From Paragorgia papillata (taxonomy: Eukaryota > Cnidaria > Anthozoa > Scleralcyonacea > Coralliidae), in assembly GCA_035771165.1 (NCBI GenBank), contig JAWNZC010000322.1:9375001-9439000 (forward strand): a stretch of DNA of 64,000 nt. The letters are read 5' to 3'. The notes under the pieces are model-generated. The model had not been told where the DNA came from and searched no databases. It worked only from the letters and a program-made list of their open reading frames with translations. How positions within the stretch are numbered: the first letter of the stretch is position 1; each line of letters starts with the position of its first letter. A program made the position numbers and the translations under genes. This document shows, in pieces, positions 55,801 to 64,000 of the stretch.

Positions 55801-58800
55801 TATTCTAATTTAAGAATTTTAAGGTAGTTTAAGATTATCTTTCTACCTACCATACCTATGAACCCTACACTACCCTACACTAACTCTTATCTCGCAAATA
55901 TGGACGAATGCTAAGTTTGATGTTGTTTAAAGGGCATATGACTCGAAAATTAAGTTTGTCTTATTGAAAAGAACATTTAAAATGATAAAATAACATCTTT
56001 TGCAGTTTTTGGTTTCCTTGCTTCGTTTTTGAGATATTCCAGTTTGTTTCATATGCAAATGACACAACTTTCTACGTCACACGTGCATAATGAGTATTAT
56101 GAGTTACCGAGAGAAGGTTACATATCTTTGCTATTGTGAAACGAAATCACTTGGAATTCTACATGTTTGGTGTTGTAGATAGAAACACGCACATGCTTCC
56201 TTTGAGTTAAGCCCATATTTTCATAATAGCAAAGATATGTAACCTTTTCTGATAACTCATTATGCACATGTGACGTAGAAAGTTGTGTCATTTGCATATC
56301 AAACAAGCTGGAATATCTCAAAAACGAAGCAAGGAAACCAAAAAGTGCAAAAGATGTTATTTTATCATTTTAAATGTTCTTTTCAATAAGACAAACTTAA
56401 TTTTCGAGTCATATGCCCTTTAAAGTGGTTCTCTGATGAAAATATTGTTGGTAATATTTCTGTATAATCCGAAAGATATTATGGTAGTTGTGCAAAGTTT
56501 CGTCCAAAATTCTCAAAAACAAAGTTGTATTTTACGTGCGAAGTTTGTATTTTGGAGCGCCGCAATTAAATTGTTTGAGAAGAATGACTTGAGGAGAACT
56601 TAGACGTCATAGACTCAACAAAAACAAAAGATCATTGTTGTTGTCAACAAAAAGGTCATTGTTGTTATTGAGTCTATGACGTCATAAGCTTCCTCGACTC
56701 ATTCCTCTCCAGGTCGGCCACTTTAATGGCGGCGCTCCAAAATACAAACTTCACACGTAAAATATCACCCTTTCTTCAAGGAATTTTGAAATGAAACTTT
56801 GCACGATTACTAACTACCATAACAACTTTAGGATTATGCAAAAGCATTGCCAACAATATTTTCATCAGAGAAACACTTTAATTCATTTTTATATCAGAAT
56901 TTAAGTTGAGCTTAAACGTAAACCTCAATACTGTCTAAAAATTGAATAATTTTTTTTGTGGCATCCAGCGTAATATGAAGGGAGGATTAGAAGTGTATAG
57001 TAATAATTGTTTTTAGCAATCAAAATTATCCTTTCGCCCTGGCTAGTATACGTTACCACCAGTCCCTAACAACAAGATTCACTATTACCAACCGTTCACC
57101 CATGCAGGATTTCGTCACCAACTTAATCCTTTCAGGTGGAGTTGAATAGGGGTACGAAAAACCAGCGATCCGTTATTTTTTTGGGTCAAATCCGCTAATC
57201 CGTCCTTCTTTTTCGTTGAAATCTGAATCCATAGTTATCAGTTCTGTTGAACTTTACGAATTCGCACGATTCCCGAAAATGCTACTTCAACATGCTGACA
57301 ATTACTTCAACAGTTCAACCTGTGTTAACTTGTCTATGATCATATCTTTTTTTCATGGCAATGGCAATAAAAGATCGTCAATGATATAATCTGATGAATA
57401 ACAAGCAAAATCCACAATCCGAGATAGGAATAAGATCCAGCGTCCGTAGAAAACTGCAAGCAAAATCCGTAATCGGAGGTCAATTATCGCAACCCGCCAC
57501 TTTTACAGGATCCACAAATCCGACAGTAATTTCGATGGGAACCGAAATCCGCACTGGTTTTTAGGTCAAAATCCGCCCATCCGTATACCTATTCACCCCA
57601 CCCCCCTTTCAGAGCTACTGATCACTCTGACGAAACCTAGTTTCAGCAAACACCACAATACTTTATTTCCTGCCCAAGTGCAATCGACCACATATACTCA
57701 CATTTCAATAAATATGGAACCAAACGGAAGAATTCCACCAAGACAAACAATCATTGCTGGCTCCATAAACCTGAAATACAAAATACAAAAGTCTTGTAGT
57801 CTACTGAGAAAAAAATGGTTTATTTGATACGAAACGAAGATTGTGCATGCAGGATCAACAGAAAATTATAGCTTTTGTCTTTTGAAATTTTCGACATTTA
57901 AGCCAGGTACTCATGTCCTTTATCCGATATTATATCACCCAGGGGCAAAACATGGAAAATTTGTGGTAACGTTAGTTGCTTATTGACAGATTTAAAAAAA
58001 CAACTTAATACAAAAACAAAGAACACCTGGTGTATTCACGACCATGTAACAGACGTTTGGTATAGGCGTTCGTCAAGCTCAAATACTCTGAGCCTCAGAC
58101 ATGCAGAGATTGAACTTGCACTTGTAAATAATTCATTAAATGATCGATTAGATGCTTTAGCCATCTATACAAGAAAAATCTCACATAAAATCTGTGCTTG
58201 CCCCTTTATAAGGTTAAATTAAGGCTATTTATCGAACATACTCCAACTATGTAAATCATTAAAGGTGATGTACAGTCCGTTCTGCGCATGACGCCATGGG
58301 GTTACCAAAACATGACATTCGTAGATAATTACATGAAGTACTAACCTCAATGTAAACCGTTCGGAGCAACATGGCAGAAAACCAAGCGATTCGGCGAGGA
58401 TATCTCTTTGGATTCCTTCTATTTCTTCTTAAAATGTTTTGTTTTGGGTACAAGTGATGAAGAGGAAGCAAGGAAGGCTTACAATCTTCAATAAGGTAGC
58501 AGTATAGTTTTTGTAAATAAAGATGTAAACATGCATTAGTTTCGTACATGCGCAGAACGGACTGTACATCACCTTTAACCATTTACTTACCACAGAAATA
58601 TTCATTTTAATATGGTCTACCATGCTACCAATTTCTATGCCTACTGCTCTAATAGTATTGCAGAAAATCAACTCAGAAGGGTCAAATAAAACCCTGAATG
58701 CGTTGTATGCGTGAAAATCAAACCATAATATTCAAGAAAATGCGTTTTTTTATTAACAGTCCTGGGCTGTCCACCATTTTCTTTAGCGACCTGGTAAAAT

Positions 58801-61800
58801 CAGGATGAAATCTAAGCCGAATACCGCTCTCCCATCGAGTTTAATTGGTTTGTTTGTTCGTTGGTATGTGAGGTGGTGACTTTCGCTTGGAGTTTATTAC
58901 ACATGTATGCAACTTCAGGTGAATACAAATATTACCTAAAAATTAGCAAAAAACTAAAGGATTCGGATTACCCTAAAATTTTCCAGTGTGAGTACCTTAA
59001 ACTATCGACAGCAAGCAACGGTCTTTGTCTGAAATCAGTGATTTTAGCATATTTAAATTATCGGTAAAACAACAAGAGGAAAATTTCAAGACTTTCAAGG
59101 ACCTCTATTAATTTTCAAGGGCTTTCCAGCCTAGCCTTTTTATTTTTCAAATTTAAAGACATTTCAGGATTTTCAAGGAGCGTGGAAACCCTTGTAAAGA
59201 CTCTTTGCACAGGACGTCAAAACGTGCGATCTGGACAGGACAACTTCAGAGTTCCGCAGTTCAACAGAGCAAATCATTAATGAGAATAGGAATAAGTGCA
59301 AAGAGGGTCTATTAAGCTCTTGCACGTATTCCCAAGCTGGGTGGCAAATCCATATAAACAAAAGCATTACCATTCATTATTTGGTCTACTAAACGTCGGT
59401 ACTTTGAAGTTGCCACCAAACATGGCGACTTTGACGTCACTTGCAAGAGCCCAATCACGATCGGAAATCGCATAGAAAATCGGCCACTTTCATGGAGCAG
59501 TTCGCAGTCCACGTGCGTGCTGGCTCAAGTGAGTTGTCGGCCGTGTTTTTATGACGTTTACACGCAAGATATTCGTTCAACGCATGCGTAGCTAATACGG
59601 GTCAGCCCGTATTTCGCGAGCCTCGACAGCCGCCATTTCCGATCGTGGGATCGTTTTCACTCACGTGATCAGTGGCCCCGTTGGGGTGGTAAAATACAAA
59701 ATGTTTGAATAAGAATAGATTTAAACCCCCATAGGATAAAGATTGTGCACCAATATGGCCGCCATTTCATTGTTTCTGTGCACCAATATGGCCGCCGTGA
59801 CGTCAGATGAAAACCAAGAATAGGCGTTAGGTCAATAGCATCTCAGCTTTTGATTGCGGGTTCTTACACGTGAACTCGATTGCATTTAAACAAAAAGCCA
59901 GACTATTTTTATACATGATAAAATTGAGCTATTGAAAAAAGAGATCATTCATAAACATACCATTTCTTCTCTGGAATTGGTCGAGGAACAGTGTTGACTC
60001 GGCACGGATGGTCAGGAGTACCAGCCATGTTACGACCCAAGACAGTACCCACAAGATTTAAGGGAAGAATAACAAACAGACATATAGCCGCAACAGAAAG
60101 CTACAAAATAAATACACAGACAACGAACATAAAATATAATCAATAGACTAATGAGGAACAGGAAATAATTTAAATTCGATGCCGGACTAAGGCTGAACTG
60201 GATATTGCAATGTTAAGACAAGTTGAAAAATGCATGAATATAGTATTCCGATAATATCTGTTTAAAATTGATAAACTGTTTAAAATTCCAAAATTTACGA
60301 TATTGCATGGTTCGACTTCAACATAGAAACTTTCAACATTGAAAACCTTTGAAAGGGTAAACTTAATCGAAAAATTATATTGCGATAAACACTAAACAGT
60401 ATATAAACCAACTTATGCAGAATGCCGTTAAAACCAGGCAAACCGGGCACTGTCACAAGACGCGTCTGGGTCCAAGCACTCCAATTTGACATTTTCTCGA
60501 GTGCTAGAATATATAGACTAATTGCATATCTGATCACAAGAATCATATATAATACAAGCATAACCTCAACGTAATACATTTAAAAAAGTTATTTTAAATA
60601 AGGGTTAATTTTGGCTTCAGTTGCTTTTTAAAGTGTCTATGAAGCGAAAAACGTATTAGCGATTTTGAACAGATCAGCAGGGCCTGAAAATGTTAAGCAA
60701 ATTTGCTGCATATAGTCTTTGAGCTATAAACTCTCATAGTTTGTCATGGCTTATCCACTTCTGAAGAAATTAATCGCTCGGTTAGAAAGCTTGATGACGT
60801 TATGCATTGGAACAACTATGCTTAATAGTTATGCTCAATGTACTTTAATATTAATCTACGGCATACGTCATCTGGCCTATATATTCAATTCCAGTCTTCC
60901 TTTATTTTGTAACATCAGGAAGGCAACTTCGGCACTAGCCTGGTACCCTGGCCTAATTTCAAAAGAAATATGGGCCAGGTAACCACTAATTTCATTCTCG
61001 CGTCATCAGGGCTAAATCCACTTATGACGATTGCAGTTTTACTCATAGCCACTAAAAACGCGCGAAATTTCAACCAATAGAAAAGCAGAAGTCTTTAGTG
61101 GTTACCTGGCCCATATTCTTTGATTGGGCCAGGGTACCAGGCTACTTCGGCACTCGATATCTCGAAAAGTACATGCTACATTTTTTATTTTTTTTGAAAT
61201 TGGTCATTCAGATAATGAGCTTCAAATTCGTTCTATCAGAAATGTTCACTTCACGAACACTTTAAAGTGCCTATGTCATCCTCAGGGACTTTACATATTT
61301 ATACTAATTGGAACACTCTGAGAAGATTTGTATTATATCTTCTCAGGCGAAAATTTCATCTTCATGGATTTTTTTGCCGTTAAAGTTGACGGAAGTGACG
61401 TCAAAAGAGGAATTTGTCTATATGAAAACCACTTTACAGATTCCTCTTTTGACGTCACTTCCGTCAACTTTATCCATGAAACGGCAAAAGAATCCATGAA
61501 GATGAAATTTTCGCCTGAGGAGATATATTACAAATCTTCTCAGAATGTTCCAATTAGTATAAATATGTAAAGTCCCTGAGGATGACATAGGCACTTTAAG
61601 GTAAAAGTTTGAACTCCAAAACAACCGAAAGGTTTGCGGGATAGGACTTTCTTATTCAACATGAAAACTGCTTGACTTCCAGGCAACAAAGTAGATAAAA
61701 AATCGATATGGTTTTTCCACCCGAGAACAAACTAAACAATCAGAAGATTTGTCCGTTCTTACCATAGATGTGAATGGTATAGCTCGAGATGCGTGATAAT

Positions 61801-63495
61801 AAATGGCGACAAAGTTTATCACAAATGCAGTGCCACAAACCATTGATGGAAATAATGCAGTACTAAAGAACATTTGCTTAATCCATTCCTTTCCTAAACA
61901 AAAAGACAAAGTAAAGATTGCAAGATCACTAACTATATAAATGTTAATACAAGACAAAAATATGATCTAAGTGATTTTGATAATTTTATGATATAATTAT
62001 ACACTGTACCTGATTTTACCTGACCGTTCGCGTAAACACTACACTGGGTGCCAGAGGTTTTTCGACGCTCGCGAGGGATAACCCGGGACACGTTTACCAC
62101 CTGGCATCCTCGAGTGTCCCGGGTTATCCCTCACGAGGGTCGAAAAACCTCTGGCACCCAGGGTAGGTAAACACTATTCAGTTTTTATATACTGCGCATG
62201 CGCTACACAGATACATTGGCATTTTGCTACTGTGGAATATCATCGGACTCAATCAAAGCAGGGAAAAGAAGACTTACGAACGAGAGCCGATCATTAGATT
62301 AAAACGCCATTTTGTTTTTCAAAAGGGTAGAGAAAAAACAAGAAACTGGACGAGGATAACAGAGTGCATGAATAATTCAGGTAAGAAATTATTATGATAA
62401 CGAAACTGATGAAAAAGCTTCTGATGGTAAGGTGTCAGTTGATCAAAGCAATACAAGCTTTCAAATTCTTCGGAGATCTACATCCAAAAGCAGTGAGATA
62501 TACTTCCCGAGTTTATTCCATGCAATATATTCCGGATTTTTTCTATGTTTAGAAAGAAAAAAAAAGGCATGTCTTACCACTTTGTCTAGAATACAACGAT
62601 CCACCAAAATAGCCATTAACTGGAGAGGTGGCGGCAAAAACAAATATGGAAGTTGTCAATATTGAACCACGTCTGTTTAAAAACAAATCACAGATGAGTA
62701 CTATTATTGCCAATTGGAATAAAATCAATGTAACCTTTAGTTTGTTCTTCTATTGTTTGGCCGAGTACAAATAGTCCTACTGCTAGATTCAATAAAATAT
62801 AGTATTGGAATTAGAAATATATTTTGTGTTTTTTAGCTTGGTAAGTTTTCAGTCTGCAGTCGTCGTCAAGGTACTTATCATGCCATTCTGTGAAACTTAA
62901 CGCTAATAAAAATTCGTAATAGCAAGCTATGTGAAGCTATACAAATCGAAATATAGTAAGGTTTGAGTACTGCTGAAATTATTGAACGTAGTTTCTAACG
63001 TTTCGAGCGAAAGCCCTTCGTGAGAGAGAAACGTATTGTAAAGAGTGTAAACAAAACGTTTCTCTCTGACGAAGGGCCTTGAAACGTTAGAAACTACGTT
63101 CAATAGTTTCGGCAGTACTCAAACCTTACTATATTTCGATTAGTATTTCAACACTGCCTACGCAGCACACTACATTTATTTCACAATATGTGAAGCTATA
63201 GTTATGTATTTTCACGTATATCTCGCTGTACCTGTATTTTGCAATAAAAATAAACACTGAGCGTCGCCTCTTCAGTTGTGCAGAATGTACACACATTATA
63301 TAAACCATAAGTCATATAGTTCACTTACTCCGCATAAAGGTCGCCAATGATGGACATGACAATGACAACAAATCCAACAAATGCAAGCTGGTAACCAGTC
63401 CCAATAAGTGACGAAAACAATAAGGGATAAGAAGCTGAACGAAACACATCACCATGCACTTGCTTCCAACCATACTCATCTCCCAAGTCACGTTC
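49838..63495 (-). CDS. TM9SF3: TM9SF3 (nonaspanin family), C-terminal nine coding exons, 5' part outside window
   Basis: TM9SF3 is a nine-pass membrane protein of the Golgi and endosomes with a lumenal N-terminal domain. Coding exons seen, 5' to 3': 63495-63329, 62672-62578, 61893-61763, 60100-59961, 57770-57702, 55494-55348, 53308-53225, 50825-50749, 49905-49838. Phases join into 325 codons and TGA, the C-terminal half of a protein that is 589 residues in humans. Diagnostic strings: [133 protein letters not shown]. The end, VKID, is the conserved KxD/E COPI-type Golgi retrieval signal. The lumenal domain and first membrane segment must be encoded beyond 64,000. Introns hold many MITEs, some close to exons. 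Confidence 0.94.
50364..50548. mobile_element. Hairpin MITE, family H copy 2
   Basis: TA-GACAACTTTCATAATGGCC and GCTATTATGAAAGTGGTC-TA are the ends; GCCTCGT and ACGAGG pair in the middle. Same family as 44,333-44,500. Confidence 0.7.
51006..51573. mobile_element. Outer MITE (GGTTAC...TTTTATGTCACG arms) split by a nested insertion
   Basis: GGCTGATTTTATGTCACG at 51,022-51,039 and the inverse GTGACATAAAATCAGCC at about 51,546-51,562 are the arms of one element, extending outward to CCCGGTTAC / GTAACCCC. Another element occupies the space between them. Confidence 0.65.
51104..51539. mobile_element. hAT-like MITE nested in the outer element, 8-bp target duplication
   Basis: Ends TAGGGATGAGCCGATGATCGG and the inverse GATCGGCTCATCCCTA. 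ATTTTCGT stands directly outside both ends (51,096-51,103 and 51,540-51,547), a perfect 8-bp duplication. Confidence 0.85.
51934..52011. repeat. Short hairpin element
   Basis: GGATCAAGTCCGTCTC and GAGACGGACTTGAT are near-exact inverses about 78 bp apart end to end. Confidence 0.6.
52532..53166. mobile_element. Palindrome-ended MITE, family A copy 2
   Basis: Ends CACTGATCTCTATATAACTG and its inverse, with CTGGATTGCTCATCC. The internal sequence matches 5,645-6,282 in reverse orientation, with the AAGATGGCCGCC and AATATGGCCGCC motifs at the inner edge of each arm. It ends about 60 bp from a TM9SF3 exon. Confidence 0.8.
53400..53757. mobile_element. Composite repeat, second copy of the 23,021-23,580 modules
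   Basis: GAACGAGGTCTGTAC...CGTACAGACCGAG pairs make one module. TTATTATATGGC and GCCATATAATAA enclose a GGTCCGGATACG-rich module. Order and orientation differ from the PAN3 copy. Confidence 0.55.
54760..55250. repeat. Graded pentanucleotide array in a TM9SF3 intron
   Basis: The pentamer changes along the array: ATACA units (54,765-54,930), GTACA (about 54,930-54,965), GAGTG (54,985-55,142, about 30 units almost pure), GTAGA (55,143-55,235) and then GAATA. The five-base register is kept for most of its length. Confidence 0.9.
55931..56419. mobile_element. TTAA-flanked palindromic MITE, family F relative
   Basis: TTAA-AGGGCATATGACTCG and CGAGTCATATGCCCT-TTAA; arms about 200 bp (TTGCTTCGTTTTTGAGATAT and inverse). 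Its right TTAA is also the left TTAA of the next element. Confidence 0.8.
56424..56877. mobile_element. TTAA-flanked palindromic MITE abutting the previous one
   Basis: TTAA-AGTGGTTCTCTGATGAAAAT and ATTTTCATCAGAGAAACACT-TTAA. Arms include CCAAAATACAAACTTC and its inverse. Confidence 0.8.
57140..57600. mobile_element. Diverged element with repeated ATCCG units
   Basis: GAATAGGGGTACG on the left and CGTATACCTATTC on the right are imperfect inverses, with many AATCCG/ATCCGC words between and AAAAACCAG / CTGGTTTTT near the ends. Confidence 0.45.
58263..58574. mobile_element. TTAA-flanked MITE, family G copy 2
   Basis: TTAA-AGGTGATGTACAGTCC and GGACTGTACATCACCT-TTAA. The interior matches 43,368-43,675 in inverse orientation. 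Confidence 0.8.
59304..59453. mobile_element. Short inverted-repeat element
   Basis: AGCTCTTGCACG...GGTGGCAAATCC on the left and AAGTTGCCACC...TTGCAAGAGC on the right pair. A fragment related to its right half lies at about 46,370-46,460. Confidence 0.5.
59458..59646. mobile_element. MITE, family C copy 2
   Basis: ACGATCGGAAATCGCATAG to the inverse ATTTCCGATCGT, a 189-bp version of the element at 18,539-18,932. Confidence 0.7.
59647..59815. repeat. Dispersed repeat, family E copy 2
   Basis: Inverse of 34,122-34,277: GATCGTTTTCACTCACGTGA at one end and GTGACGTCAGATGAA at the other, with two CACCAATATGGCCGCC units. Confidence 0.55.
60632..61261. mobile_element. TTAA-flanked MITE carrying a nested family B insertion
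   Basis: TTAA-AGTGTCTATGAAGCGAA on the left; on the right the inverse of AGTGTTCGTGAAGTGAA precedes TTAA. The 209-bp family B element is inserted in its middle. Its right TTAA is shared with the next element. Confidence 0.65.
60936..61144 (+). mobile_element. 209-bp MITE, family B copy 2, with 9-bp target duplication
   Basis: Ends TAGCCTGGTACCCTGGCC and its inverse. CTTCGGCAC stands directly outside both ends (60,927-60,935 and 61,145-61,153). Same length as the copy at 18,264-18,472 and almost identical. Confidence 0.9.
61266..61595. mobile_element. TTAA-flanked palindromic MITE, near-perfect arms
   Basis: TTAA-AGTGCCTATGTCATCCTC and GAGGATGACATAGGCACT-TTAA. The arms pair over about 160 bp to GGAAGTGACGTCAAAAGAGG and its inverse, leaving a short loop. 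Confidence 0.85.
62042..62166. mobile_element. 125-bp hairpin element with 10-bp target duplication
   Basis: CTGGGTGCCAGAGGTTTTTC and its exact inverse, continuing through GGGATAACCCGGGACAC and its inverse, leave a loop of about 20 bp. GTAAACACTA stands outside both ends (62,032-62,041 and 62,167-62,176). Confidence 0.8.
62940..63170. mobile_element. Fold-back element
   Basis: AATCGAAATATAGTAAGGTT and its inverse AACCTTACTATATTTCGATT enclose inverted TTCTAACGTTTC and GAGAGAAACGT pairs. A fragment occurs at about 37,110-37,190. Confidence 0.7.
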
Positions 63496-64000
63496 CTGGA
63501 AAACAAAATCAACGTAAAAATGTTTTTCAACATTACTTGCTAATCTACGTGGAGCAGCTGTATACAGAAAAATATAACATTGACCACTATCCTCGAGCAA
63601 CTGTGATAAAAATGCTCTAAATAAACAAGCTTTATGCTTGACGACGTCAAATCCCGTTTCAGGTCAGCTGTATATACATGTATGATATTAGTATATCGCA
63701 GGTGCAAGAATAGTGCTTTTCACGCAATCTGATTGGTTTCATGCAATCTCGGAATATCCCGCACAATCCACCTTCGAGCACATTTGACTAAGTTATCGTG
63801 AGAATATCTCGTGCACTTGAATTGGATAAAACTCGCCTCCAATCATAGTAATTTTGATAGCTCAACGGGTAGAGCGGCAGACCGGAATCTAGAATCTGCA
63901 AGTGCAAATCCCGCTCGAGTATATTTTCTGTTGATTTCGGCAGTGTAAGGAAATCATGAAATTTTCTCTTCATGTATCTCTGAAGATGATTTTAAAAATT
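63496..64000. other. TM9SF3 intron, no further exon found
   Basis: No acceptor-bounded frame resembling the preceding part of TM9SF3 is seen up to the window edge; only the SINE-like head below is recognisable. Confidence 0.5.
63855..63920 (+). repeat. tRNA-derived SINE head or tRNA pseudogene
   Basis: TAGCTCAACGGGTAGAGC is a box A (D-arm) and GTGCAAATCCC a box B (T-arm; consensus GTTCAAATCCC) at tRNA-like spacing. The acceptor stem does not close and the anticodon arm is poor, so a functional tRNA is unlikely. Confidence 0.55.

Noticed and set aside
63855..63920. Functional tRNA gene
   Set aside because: Box A and B are present but the acceptor and anticodon stems do not pair well; a SINE head is more likely.

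Overview
The window looks like a piece of an animal nuclear genome, AT-rich and full of introns and transposon debris. Three things point this way: split genes with GT-AG introns, metazoan orthologues (PAN3, TM9SF3, TMEM175), and many inverted-repeat elements. I infer an early-branching metazoan, most likely a cnidarian such as a coral or sea anemone. That placement rests on overall character, not on a diagnostic gene.

Layout. 1-5,400: remains of three non-LTR retrotransposons; the first keeps an 833-codon open frame with reverse transcriptase and a restriction-like endonuclease. 5,645-13,060: palindromic elements, a degenerate 20-bp repeat and a 2-kb hAT-like element that carries its own CCAAT-rich promoter-like block and exon-like stretches. 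13,244-15,034: a divergent gene pair, a His-rich first coding exon on the minus strand and an intact single-exon TMEM175-like coding region on the plus strand. 15,200-20,400: fold-back elements and no host gene that I can see. 20,753-42,983: a complete minus-strand PAN3 gene in 16 coding exons whose phases all join (638 codons plus stop). 43,000-49,800: mobile elements, microsatellites and one doubtful exon. 49,838-63,495: the last nine coding exons (325 codons plus stop) of a minus-strand TM9SF3 gene, whose 5' exons lie beyond the right edge. A tRNA-like SINE head lies near 63,855.

The host genes do not form a pathway. PAN3 is the adaptor of the PAN2-PAN3 deadenylase, TM9SF3 is a Golgi/endosomal nonaspanin and TMEM175 is a lysosomal K+/H+ channel.

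The most striking content is the mobile fraction. More than ten palindromic elements from several unrelated sequence families are flanked by TTAA, two pairs of them abutting on a single shared TTAA. There are also hAT-like elements with 8-bp target duplications (one a 1.2-kb inverted repeat), two 209-bp elements with 9-bp duplications, a pogo-like derivative that still encodes an acidic protein tail, and a fold-back in which both arms keep a TATA-like motif, a short ORF and a splice donor. Most of these sit in PAN3 or TM9SF3 introns, so the pre-mRNAs should contain many long hairpins. All exon models were made by eye from splice signals, reading-frame phase and remembered protein families; no search was run.
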